64,000 nucleotides of DNA from Molossus alvarezi (Eukaryota; Chordata; Mammalia; Chiroptera; Molossidae), in contig CM073889.1 in the NCBI GenBank assembly GCA_037176705.1, forward strand, positions 103,991,890 to 104,055,889, given 5' to 3'. The stretch's first letter is position 1. Every line of letters starts with the position of its first letter. The notes beneath the pieces were generated by a model, which had not been told where the DNA came from, searched no databases, and saw only the letters and a program-made list of their open reading frames with translations. Both the position numbers and the translations under genes were made by a program. Positions 12,207-26,802 of this stretch are shown here, piece after piece.

Positions 12207-12543
12207 AGTGGAATTCTGAGCAGTCAACAAAAATTGCTAAATCTCTCTTGATGTAAATTGCTGTCAACTGTGTAGTAGATTTTTCTTTTTTCAAATCTAA
12301 TGCATGCCTTTATCATTTGATACCAATTATTTGAACTAAAATAAACTTTATGAACTCTGAATTTTTAAATCCAACTGATCACTATAAATTATACAAAATT
12401 TTATAAGCATTCCTTCATGGATTTTAAATATTAGGCAAAATGCCACCAAATACTATTTTCATTTACTATATACACAAACCATTCGAGTTTATAAATGAGT
12501 TGTTTATGTGGTGAGATTTTATAAATCGTATACACATGCACAT

Positions 12544-12548
12544 GTGCG

Positions 12549-12579
<31 letters not shown>

Positions 12580-12580
12580 C
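12544..12580. repeat. (CG)n/(CA)n alternating purine-pyrimidine tract
   Basis: Alternating tgcgcgcgcgcg followed by cacacaca, a sequence type able to form Z-DNA. Confidence 0.8.
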
Positions 12581-13984
12581 CCTTTTCCGTGGTTTCTGAA
12601 ATCCATACTTGTATTCCAGTGAAATTACCATGGAGATTGGTCTTATCTGTAGGCTGATAGCTAAGGTCTCTTGAGGTCAAAAAAACAAGAATGCCAAAGG
12701 CAGATAGAGCCTCAAAATTAGAATATAATCAATGCTGAAAGTACTCTTTCACCAAGTAATCTTAAAAATAAGTAATTTGTGTTTACTATGAAAGGAATAT
12801 TGACATTTTGCAGCAAGGTGTTGAACTAATTACCCTTGCTTTGAGTCACTCTAATTTTTGACAGACTTAGGTTGCTATTTATTATTTTAAGCAATGCTTT
12901 AATTCTAGCAAATATTATTGTAGTGGCAGAATAAAAAGCAAACTGACAATTTTATTTCTCCTGTTTTTGTTGTTTTTTTAAATATCAACTCTATATAAAC
13001 TGTTCATGCAGAACAGCTTTGGATTATCCTATATACACTGATGTTAGACTCAGAATTTTATAGCTGGAAAAGACTTGGAGTTAATTTACTTTGCTTTGTT
13101 CTGGCAGCAGAGATGTTCTTACACAGCTTTGAGTTTCCGTGGGAGCTCAGTATGTACAGTTGACCAGCACAGTGCTCATTGCCTTGAAGGTATTAGAGGG
13201 CTGGAGTGTATGTAACTCCACAACCGCCCCTCCCCAGTAACACTTCAAGAGGTTCCAGAGAATCTGGATACATGGATCCCAAACTAATCTTCTGAATTTT
13301 CAAAGAAACACCTTAAACACAAGGGAATGAAGTTAGGTGCTCAGTGTCCATACTCTGCCCTACAGCAAGGTCACAACTGGGAGTCAGTGTTCAGGGTCAC
13401 CCCCTTGTATCGTCTCCCCTCACCGACTGGAAGTAGAGCACCTCACCCTGCTCTTTGCCCCGCGTGATTTCCCACGAGGGTTTCTGTGCTCCAGTCACCA
13501 GCAACGTGAGTTTCTCTGAAGTCCTCCTAAAGCCCACTGGAGGAGAATGATAAAAAGGGGAGGGAGGTCACTATGCTTACCTGCTCTGTATCTCTATGTA
13601 CTGTGTACACAAGCTCTTAGAATTTCTAGTTCTGCAGAAAGAGTGGTGAGCCCTCTCAGAGGTAGATTTTTAATTAATATCTTTTTAATCACTGGAAATT
13701 TTAAAAATACAGTACAAGGAAAGGTGGTCTATCCATACCTCCGTAACCACTGTGACATCTTAGAATATTTCTTTGCAGAGAAAAATTGTTTTAAAGAAAT
13801 CACTCTATTAATCCTGTGACTATAACCCATGTGAATTAGAAAATCTTCTAACATCTCAGCATTCCATATAGCCTACATAATAGTTGGATGCTTAGATAGA
13901 AAGACCTTTATAATAATGTGATCATGCTGTAGAAAATGTTTTTAATCTTTTAAAGTTCATGTTTACATATATATCTATATATAT

Positions 13985-14185
13985 ATGAATTTATCTATTA
14001 TTGAGAGTATTACAGATGTCCTCCCATTTTCTCCCCAGTGACCCCCTCCACCCCGCTCCCGCCCCCCATGGGCCTTCAGGGCACTGTCCTCTGTATCCGT
14101 GGGTTATGCATACATGCATATAAATCCTTTGGTTAATCTCTTCCCACCTCTCCCCTTCCCTCTGAGATTCCTCAGGCTGAGAGCA
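13985..14185 (-). mobile_element. L1 3' UTR fragment
   Basis: The + strand reads 'attgagagtattacagatgtc', then a C-rich stretch, then 'gtgggttatgcatacatgca'. The 45500-45655 segment has the same order and is the same L1 3' end in the same orientation. Confidence 0.65.
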
Positions 14186-15572
14186 TGACTGATGAAATGC
14201 CTACTATAAAACATCTTGAATAACAGTGATCAGCATTGTCATTCATCCTCTCGTTGCCCCGCCTTCTGATTTGGGTAGTTATGTTATTAGTTATGCCTGT
14301 TCAGGTGTTTAATAATTGAATTCTCTTCAGTAAGCATTATTTCCACTATGTTTACTTTTATTTCTCTATAGAAATGGATTCGGAACTCATCATCAGTCCT
14401 TTTTCCACAATGCCTAACTTCATTTTCAGGGTACTGTGAATTGCCTGGATTCTGTTGTCTGACTTATTTTAGAAGTGCTACATTTTCTGAGCACTTTTAT
14501 AGTTGAGAAGGTGGTTTTGTAGATAAACGTTCATATATATTCTTGGGTAGTACTACTGTATTGTCTTCTGACACTGGATTTTACTACATGGGAACCCGAT
14601 TTCCCCCTTACCCCTTATAAATATATCTTGCTTTTGATTTTTCTGTCTGGATGTTCAAATAATTTGTCATTCTCCAGATTCAATAACTCGAATATATGTC
14701 TCACTATTAAGTATTATATATTCGATTTCCCAGGAACATAGTAGAATCTTGCAATCTGAAAATGTAGGTTTATTTTTCAGGGAAAATGTCCTATTCGTTT
14801 ATCTGTGAATGTACCTTCTGTTCCCACGGGGGCTCGCTACATCAAGAAGGCCAGTTATCATAATACTGGATCATCTTTGTTTTCTTTCTAAGCGAGCTTT
14901 GCCCTAATTGCTTTAGTCCCATGCCTTTTCATCTCCAGGCACTGATTATCTCAGGTCTCCACTGTGTGGGTAATTTGATGTTTAGTGGTGTCAATTATGT
15001 TACTTGTGCTTTCTAATTTATGTATTGGCTCTCTAATGATGTTGTTTGGTCCCTGATTTGTTTTCTTAGGTCTGCTACCTCCCTTTTCATTTTATTCTGT
15101 TGTTTTATCATCTAGTCTTTGACCTCTAGTTTTATTGAACTTATTTTCATATTAAATGACTTTATTGTGTGAAGCAATTTGAGGAATTTCCTTCTGTTTT
15201 ACCCTTATATTTTCTTCTAGATTGGGTGCTTTGTTTTTCTCTCGCACCCTCCCCCTGACCCCCACCGCCTCACTATTGTTGACTGGAGTATATTTCTATA
15301 TTCCCACATAGATGTTTTTTGTCTTGCTTATGTGTGGGTGGCTCTGTCCAGATACTGTTTGTTCTAATGTAGTAGAAGTTACCTCCAGACTTATTTACCA
15401 CACTTTCTAAGACTCCTTGGGCTTCTGTTTGAAGGCTGGGTGTTTCAGGTTTATGCATTTTTTAGTAACCAGCAGGGATAGTCAGGCAGTGAGGTCCACT
15501 GAAACAGCTTTCAACCTCTTTGAGAACACCACTGTCTCCTGTTCTCTTCCACAGGAAGGGGCTTGTCCTCAG

Positions 15573-15586
15573 GTTGCCATGGTAAC
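15573..15586. promoter_or_regulatory. RFX X-box motif
   Basis: The 14-bp sequence gttgccatggtaac fits the palindromic RFX consensus (GTNRCC, spacer, RGYAAC) on both half-sites. It lies about 6 kb upstream of the first exon, in sequence I could not assign to a repeat. Binding is inference only. Confidence 0.45.
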
Positions 15587-16493
15587 ACAGGAGCCAATAC
15601 CTGAGTCCGTCTCCCCTCCTGTGTCTCTCCAGAAGCCTTGCAGCTTCTCCTCCCTCAGAACAGGGAACACATAAGACTAGTCTTAGGTTTTTCATTGCTT
15701 CAGGCTAGGAGGTGTTACTGAGAATACTCAGCCTTTTGCCTGAACTTCAGGACAGTTTCTGGGGTTAAAGGACAAAAAGGAACTAAATCCTACTGCATTT
15801 ATACTTTACTCCAGGAATGTCTGTTTTTGTTTTTTTTTCAGTTGATTATACTTTCTTTTCTTTGTTTAGTTGCTGTGGTTGACTTTTTCTTTTTTGTATC
15901 TGTGTGTGTGCTGAGACTTACTTTTTATTTTATTAGGTATTAGGGGAGGGAAATTTGTTATGTGTTAGAATTCATTATCTTCTCAGTTCGATATGCAGGA
16001 AGGTTCCCTTATAGAACATCTACTACTAATAAGAAACTTTTAAAAAATGAACTTTCTAAAGTAATTTACTGTAAATCTTCAATGTGCATTAAAATATACA
16101 AAGAAATAGCTCTCCATTCGGACAGAAACATCTCTTAGACTTTTAAAATAGCCACATCGTTTGCCTCCAATACCAAGAGGGCATAGTAGAAAACATTTGA
16201 CTAAGAGAAAATAGTATCTCTCAAATTTATGTCAGTATGTAGAGTTAGGAGCTGGATAAGTTCCTTTATATAGTAATTATTTATGCCATTATATAACACA
16301 TGAGTTAGCATTTTTATATTGTTTTTCTTAACACATTTTCACTTCTTCATTGCTCAAATTGAAAACTGGACAAAGAAAGATGTGTCTAAATTGTATTTGC
16401 ATAGATGTATATCTTTTTACCTGTGTGTATACATGACACATTAAATATAGGTATTCTGTATGATCATATAGTTTACATAGAAGCATATAGAAA

Positions 16494-16519
16494 CACACAC
16501 ACACACACACACACACACT
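16494..16519. repeat. (CA)n microsatellite
   Basis: About 13 CA units. Confidence 0.9.
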
Positions 16520-16705
16520 ATTGGAGAGTTGCCAATAACTACTAAAGGCTATTGATTGATAGCATCCAAGTCAAGTTTCCAAAGACATGGCAATGACATC
16601 AGTATGCACAGAGAATGAGGACCTTGAATAACCCTCCTGTAATTTTCATCACTGGTTTGAGTCTCAACTTTATTCTTCCAATGTGGTCCTAGGCTCCATA
16701 ATTAA

Positions 16706-16708
<3 letters not shown>

Positions 16709-16753
<45 letters not shown>
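16709..16753. repeat. (GA)n microsatellite
   Basis: About 22 GA units with no SINE around them. Confidence 0.9.
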
Positions 16754-16755
<2 letters not shown>

Positions 16756-17050
16756 CTCAGCCTGGATTTAGACAAAAAGCAGCCCTGATTACAGAAAGAG
16801 CTGGAACTGAGGAATGCTAATGGGGTTATTTATGGGTAAAGACAAGTGTGAGGAGAGACCTAAAATAGTTTTGAAGTATATATAAAGGACTCGAAAATAA
16901 AGATTGACAATCAGATATTCTTCATCCTCATAGCACATAAACAAGAAATTTTAGATATGGGGGAAATTATTTTGGCATAGTGTAATCACAGTAATAAGTA
17001 CTAATAGGGTATAGACGATGAAATCAAAAGTTCTAAATTTTTAAATTTTT

Positions 17051-17295
17051 TTTATTCTCACCTGAGGACATTTTTGCATTTACCTTCAGATAGAGCAGGA
17101 AGGAGAGAGGGAGAGGGGGAGAAAGAGAAAGAAACATCAACGGGACAGAGACACATCGAGTGGTTGCCACCCTCATGACCCCAACTGGGGCCGGGGACAA
17201 ACTGCAACCGAGGTACGTGCCCTTAGCGGGAACCGAACCTGGGTCTCTGTGGTCCGCGGGCCAATGCTCTAACCGCTGAACCAAACCGGCCAGGA
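17051..17295 (-). mobile_element. Ves-type SINE, subtype A
   Basis: The antisense copy runs from 'tattctcacctgaggac' to 'gaaccaaaccggccagga'. Target repeats ttaaattttt lie at 17041-17050 and 17296-17305. Confidence 0.9.
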
Positions 17296-17313
17296 TTAAA
17301 TTTTTATTTTTCT

Positions 17314-17562
17314 TTTCTTTTATTTATTTTTTATCCTCACCCGAGGACATTTTTCGGTATTTTGTTCAGATAGAGTGGGAGGGAGAGAGAGAGACAGAGA
17401 AACATCGATGTGAAAGGGACACATCGAGTGGCTGCCACCCGCACGACCAACCAGGGCCGGGGACAAACTGCAACCAAGGTACGTGCCCTTAGCGGGAACC
17501 CAACCCGGGTCTCTCCGGACCGCAGGCTGACGCTCTAACCGCTGAGCCAAACCGGCCAGGGC
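17314..17562 (-). mobile_element. Ves-type SINE, subtype A, adjacent to the previous copy
   Basis: A full antisense copy from 'ttatcctcacccgaggac' to 'gagccaaaccggccaggg'. Probable target repeats tatttttct lie at 17305-17313 and 17563-17571, next to the target of the preceding SINE. Confidence 0.88.
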
Positions 17563-18236
17563 TATTTTTCTAAGATGATTAAAATATTATCTTTGCCAGT
17601 TATAGCAGAAGAGCTTATAGTTTAATGCTTCTCTAATCTGTTGCTGTAATTAGTATTAATTACAGGGAAGTACACCCTATGTCTTTAATGTATCCCCGCC
17701 GAGCTTTTCCACCGCTGTGACTCACTTGAAGCCAGGCAATGACTGAATGCCAAGGGTTTGGCCTATGAAGACCAACCCACACCCGTGCTTGTTCGTCGAA
17801 AAAATATTTATTAGCACTGGTCCCCTGCTTGGCCTTGAGGACACAGGGACCGGGATCAATAAGTTAGTCCCTGTGAAACCTTGCTTCTCAAACTTAATTT
17901 GTTCTGGGCTGTTCGGGAAGTGGTTTATTGCAAACCTGAATCATTTTTTCCCACAGAAATAATGTAAATTGGATTAATTCATTCCAGACCCCCAAATGAT
18001 TCCATTTTAACCTTTCTTATATACAGTACATGTCTAATGTACTGTTTAATCCATAAACAAACCCTTCTTTCCTTAAATTTATCAAATCACGCCCTCCTAG
18101 CCTCAGAGGAATCACGTCCAGCACCTGTGCCAGGGGCATCCTTCAGGAAGTCGGCATCTTCCCTTTTCACATGTCACTGCCTCTGAAATGCTGTCGCCAG
18201 CATGCTTTTCACTCATCCAAATCAGCAAGCTTTTCT

Positions 18237-18283
18237 CTGTACCGCAGGCCGACGCTCTAACCGCTGAGCCAAACCGGCCAGGG
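18237..18283 (-). mobile_element. Ves SINE 5'-head remnant between perfect target repeats
   Basis: Only about 47 bp of a subtype A SINE is present, the tRNA-like 5' head (reverse of ggccggtttggctcag plus the next 28 bp), with no body, CT tract or A tail. It is flanked by perfect 20-bp repeats, ccaaatcagcaagcttttct, at 18217-18236 and 18284-18303. Confidence 0.85.
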
Positions 18284-18436
18284 CCAAATCAGCAAGCTTT
18301 TCTACCTCTTCAGTTGCCTGTGATCATTGTTTTTTTCACACCCTTAGCAACATTAGCACTCTTGATGAGCTCTTTATGTTTTAAAATTGTACTAATCATA
18401 CATTTCACCAGCAACAAAAGCAAAAAAATAAAAAAA

Positions 18437-18459
18437 AGAGAGAGAGAGAGAGAGAGAAA
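18437..18459. repeat. (GA)n short microsatellite
   Basis: About 11 GA units after an A-rich stretch. Confidence 0.8.
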
Positions 18460-18863
18460 CAAAAAAATATTCACAGCACAATTTCCTGAGATGTTAACAA
18501 TGTGAGGTTTAGGGGTAAACGGATTCCCATTCTCTCCTTTGTTTTTGTCATGCTGATGTGTCAGCATGAAAGGATTGTCAGGTCCAGAACCAAACTTTTG
18601 TTCAATGACCTAGACATTTTTTTTTTCCATGAACAACTTGGTGGAGGACTGAATTGTTCAAGACGGGAGACTTTCAGGAACAGGTTTGACTGTAATAGCT
18701 TAGGGAATTCTCGTTCAGATTGATGTCACAGTGGCATGCATTGCTGTGGGTCACCTGCTCATCTGTCGAGTAGTTCTCAGCAATAATATATTCACCCGTA
18801 GGCCTACCCATATGCCAGGAAAATAGCAGTGCACATTCTGGTAGGCATTAATAGGACCCAACA

Positions 18864-18866
<3 letters not shown>

Positions 18867-18904
<38 letters not shown>
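18867..18904. repeat. (CT)n microsatellite
   Basis: About 18 CT units; no recognisable SINE flanks it. Confidence 0.9.
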
Positions 18905-18907
<3 letters not shown>

Positions 18908-20572
18908 AGAAACAGTCATGTCAAACTATACTGAAATACCTCTTTGAACAGAAAATGCTAAGAATAAAATCCATAGAAATGGAAAACCATTTTTATCCAG
19001 AACAGTGGCTGCCCCAGTCAATATTAATAGAACAAGACTCAAGTGTACTTTTATTTCCAATATGGAATACACATTCTAATCATTCAAGGGTAGAACCCAA
19101 CTTCACCCAAACTAATCTTTTTAGGAGAGTATAGATCAGTATGTGTGAGGGATAATTTAAATAGAGAATAAAATGCAAATTTCGGCAACCAACTCTATAG
19201 GGGAGGACAGGTGCGTAGGTAGGAAAGAGAAAACCAGAAACACTCAGTAGATTTCAAGTTACATGTCACATAAGAATAAGCCTGGATGAGTGTTAGATTA
19301 GGCATCTTGTTAAAAAAAGGAGAAGGAGGATTATGCATTTAGTGATCAAGTTAACTTTGGTAACAAAGATGGTGCAGCAATAATTGAAGCTGTAAGGTGA
19401 GAGGATACATTCTAATCTGTAAATTGAGCAGTCCATTAGAAATATTATTCCATAAAACTAGGATTTGGTTGAGGTATGGTTAACTTTGAATCCTGAATTT
19501 ACATGGAATATTTTCCATCCTATGGTATGTTATCTCTAAATTTACATTCCATACCAGATTGCTTCCTCTGTAGCAATCTGAATACAATTACATATGAAAC
19601 TATGGCTCCTTAAAGTGAAATGATCTGTTGATACTATTGTGACACTGCACTTAAAAGAACCCATTTGTTTTGGATATAGATGCAGCCCCATTGGCCAGCA
19701 AACATGTTATGCATGTGGTGTGGTCACTTCCTTCAGATATTTGCATGGAAGAGAAGACTCATACGCTCATTATGTCCACTGTGTCAACAACAGAACAGCT
19801 CCAAAGGGCCTGGGGAGGTGGAGAGGGTGTTCTGCCCCAGGGGAACGAGCTGGCCCCCCACTGTTCTCAAGGAAGAAATGCAGCCACGCAACGACCGTGC
19901 ACTTTTTATATTCCTAACAAAATCTCACCCGTCTTTTCTTGTCCGTGATTCTTGACCACTCCCTGGAGTGACTTGTGCTGCCTATCATTCATTTAAAACA
20001 CCTTGAAGCATAACTCTCTAATCTCATGGAGCTGTAGTAAGTCTGTAGAATGTATAGAATCTTCTCAAAGTCAAGATGATATAGAGATTATGAATTATGT
20101 GTGGTAGACCCCTATTATAAAATCGATCCCCATTTCTTATGTACTAAAGTAACTGGCAAATAATAGTTCAATAACTTATCTAAAAGTAAAAAGACTAGAA
20201 GTTAGATCTAAATAAGATTAGGGAATTCTGATTGAGATTTTTAAGATCATTAAATAGAAAAACTAGAACTTGCATCCCGGGAGGTTTCCACTAGCTCTCC
20301 CATCGAAGGTGAAGAATTCACTTCACATCAGTGGGGTTGCGGACTGTGGTTGGAAAAAAGCAAAATGTGGTGGTTACGGAAAGAGCACAAGTTAGCACTC
20401 CTTACTCACTGAGCATAACAACAAAAATGACAAAAATTACAACCTAATTTTAAATGTGGTTACAAAAAATGCATATATATGTCCTAAGTAAAAAGGAGAT
20501 TAAGGCTGCTACTTCACTGTGAATTGAACCTGAGTCTCAGGCAATATGAATATTCAAATCTGACATCTTTTT

Positions 20573-20776
20573 TTTTTCTTTACTGATTCCTTTTTAGAGA
20601 GAGAGGAAGTGAGAGGGAGAGAGATAGAAACACTGATGAGAGAGAACATTAACTGGCTGCCTCCTGCATGTCCCACACTGGGAATCGGGTCTGGGCATGT
20701 GCCCTGACCAGGAATCGAACCGATGACATCTTGGTGCATGGGTCGATGCTCAAGTACTAAGTCACACCAACTGGGC
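20573..20776 (-). mobile_element. Ves-type SINE, subtype B, diverged
   Basis: Antisense copy ending 'agtcacaccaactgggc'. Diverged target repeats caaatctgacatc and caaatatgacatc flank it (from 20555 and 20777). Confidence 0.88.
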
Positions 20777-21497
20777 CAAATATGACATCATTTTAAGATC
20801 CCCAGTGGAAGAAGATGAATATTACATTTTAAAAGTTTCCTATCCTAAGCAGGGCCTTCAGGGACCAAGCCTGTGAGATTCATTAGCAAAGGTGTGCTAT
20901 ATTATATTTGTAATTTTCTTTTGATTGTAGACGTTCATTATAGAATTAGTAGTAGTATAGTAATTAAGACATTAAACTAAACTGACATATCAATATACCA
21001 TGCTGAGAAAATAGTAATACAAATTGTTAGGACAATAGGAATGTGTCCGCCATAAAGATGACAGTCATTTTTTGTACCCTATTTCCACAGCCAATTTCAA
21101 CAGGGAATATGTGTATTCTATTAACTAAATCCTAATGAAACTCAGAATTATAGGAACACTAAGCTTTCACATTGTATGAAAAACTCAGGGTTTTCTCAGC
21201 CCCATCAGTGTGTCTTTATTTACTTTATCAGCACAGTTTACATAGCTTTATGTACTTTTCCAGTGTAGGTCAATTGGATACAAGTACTTGGGTACTCAGA
21301 ATGTTTATTCTATGTAATATTTTCCCCAAAAGTGTTTTCTTTCCCCCTCTTTTTTATTGTGCCCAAATACCATGAACTGAAACTGTTTCACTGTGTTTGG
21401 TGGGGATGTTCTGCAGTCGCTGTGGAACAAACAGGGCTTAAGGGGATGATGTGATTTACAGATGTCTTCTGTCCCAGAGCAGAGCTCTGACTGGTAA

Positions 21498-24456
<2,959 letters not shown>

Positions 24457-25971
24457 TAATTATTTAGTGAATCGAAGTATACATTTGTGTATTGATGCTA
24501 TATTTTTCTAGCAAATTATATCCATCCAGTAATATATAGAAGATAAAAGATGTAGTCATCATCATGAATAATAGGTCCCTCTGGTTGTCAAGACAACCAA
24601 TAAATTACTACTTTCTCCCCTGTCTTTTGTAACCTGCCTTTTTTTCAGTGTTTTATATAAATATATATGAATGTATGTATATATACACATAGATGAACAC
24701 GTGTCTACACACATATATAGTCTTGAATCAGTGGAAGTTGATAGAAAAATGGAAATAATCTCTTAAACATAAACATATTTTTCTCCTTTTTTTAAAAACA
24801 GATGTTTCTAAATTGTCCTTTTTTTCTTTAATTGATTGAATTTTTATTTTATTTTGTTCTATAGTCTTGAGGTTCAATATGGTGGTGCATTCAAAACTAG
24901 CATGAATCATATTAGACATGTCCTGTAACATTCCCATAATAATACAATTCCCATCAGGAGAAAAACAAAATGATAAAAAACAAACTGATTAGCTGCTTTG
25001 ACATGTTGTAACAGTAAAGAAGGTCAAAATATTTATTTCTTTTTTTAAAAGCAGAAAATGAAACATATAGATTCAAATGCTTTAAAATATGAATATCTTC
25101 TATGGAAAGTTTTTATATTATCTATTCACTGTGTTAACTTCAACTCTTTTAGGACAATTTTCTTCTTCTTGACATGACTCACTTTTGTCTTAATCTTTCC
25201 CTGTGGTAAATTTAGTAGAAAGTAGCTGATATTTATGAGACATAGTCTTTCTTTGGCTTCTTACATTTAAGTGCCTATCAGGGCCTTATATTTTTTGCAT
25301 CTCTTAACAATTATCTGAAGATTATCAGACTCTTGTAATGCTTACAATAATGACTTTCTCTTTTTTTTCTTTATTAAAACAAAAAAGCAACAGTCCCAAA
25401 TGAGTAAAGAAACTAACTAGGAATGAAAAGGGATAATTAACTTCTGTTTGAGATCACCGATTTCTCTGATAGACTTCTTCTTTCTCCACTTACTGTGCTT
25501 TAAGCGTCAGTGTGACTACGTTTGTGTGCTTGAACACATTCTTTTCTGCTGAAACAGTAATGGTTACGTAGGAGACAAGGCATCTCTAACCTCAAGGTCT
25601 CCAAAGTGAGCCATGGTTTAAAACTGTGCGTCCTCTCATTAGCAATGACAGCAGGGCCACATTGGTGCTCACACGGGCTACCACTCAAGTTTCAGAAGAA
25701 GATAATTCCAGTTAGCATTGGTGTTAAGCTATGGCCATAAAACTGAGGAAAGTGCAAGGTAGGTAATCCCGTATTTCTAAAGAGGAGTGTGAGATACATT
25801 CTTTCAGGACCAGCCAAAGAGTCCCAGTGATCATCATCTCATGGCCAACCTGCTTATAAGGATGGAGGAGACTCTGAAGGGTTGCAGTTCATAGGATTAG
25901 AGGTTATCATGGCATTTTCTTCCCCCACAAGTCAAGTTGTGGAGACACTAAGAAAACCCCTTGAACAGATT

Positions 25972-26757
25972 GTGTGTATGTGTATGTGTGGTGTGTTTAC
26001 TATGTGTGTGTGTATGCATGTATGCATGTGTGATATGATGTTTACTGTGAGTGTGACATGTTTATTGTGTGTGTGCATGTGCTGTGTTTACTATGTGTGT
26101 GTGTGTATGTGTGGTATGTTTACTGTGTGTGTGTATGTGGTGTGTTTACTATGTGTGTGTGTATGTGGTGTGTTTACTATGTGTGTGTGTGTGTGTGTGG
26201 TGTGTTTCGTGTGTGTGTGTATGTGGTGTGTTTACTATGTGTGTGTGTGGTGTGTTTACTATGTGTGTGTATATGTGGTATGTTTACTATTTGTGTGTGT
26301 GTGTGGTGTGTTTATGTGTATGTTGTGTGTATGTGTGGTGTGTTACTACATGTGTATGTATGTATGTGGTATGTTTACTGTGTGTGTGGTGTGTTTAGTG
26401 TGTGTGTGGTGTGTTTACTGTGTGTGTATGCACATATGTGGTGTGTTTACTGTGTGTGTGTGGTGTATTTACTGTGTGTGTGGTGTGTTTACTGTGTGTG
26501 TATGTATGTATGTATGTGGTGTGTTTATTGTGTGTGTGGTGTGTTTACTGTGTGTGTGTGTGTATGTATGTGGTGTGTTTACTGTGTGTGTATGTATGTA
26601 TATGGTGTGTTTACTCTGTATGTGGTGTATTTACTGTGTGTGTGGTGTGTTTACTGTGTGTGTATGTATGTATGTGGTATGTTTACTGTGTGTGTGTTTG
26701 GTGTATTTACTGTGCGTGTGGTGTGTTTACTGTGTGTATGCATGTATGTGGTATGTT

Positions 26758-26799
<42 letters not shown>

Positions 26800-26802
26800 T
26801 GT
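25972..26802. repeat. TG-rich minisatellite with a tttact punctuated unit
   Basis: About 830 bp of alternating TG/TATG runs broken every 20-40 bp by gtgtgtttact or close variants (roughly 30 occurrences), ending in an uninterrupted (TG)n at 26764-26799. All three forward frames stay open for long stretches and read Cys/Val/Tyr-rich repeats. These are by-products of the repeat, not proteins. Confidence 0.9.

Noticed and set aside
19639..19955. Three overlapping forward frames of about 92 codons
   Set aside because: Same segment open in three frames, none with a recognisable pattern; probably chance or an unidentified old repeat.
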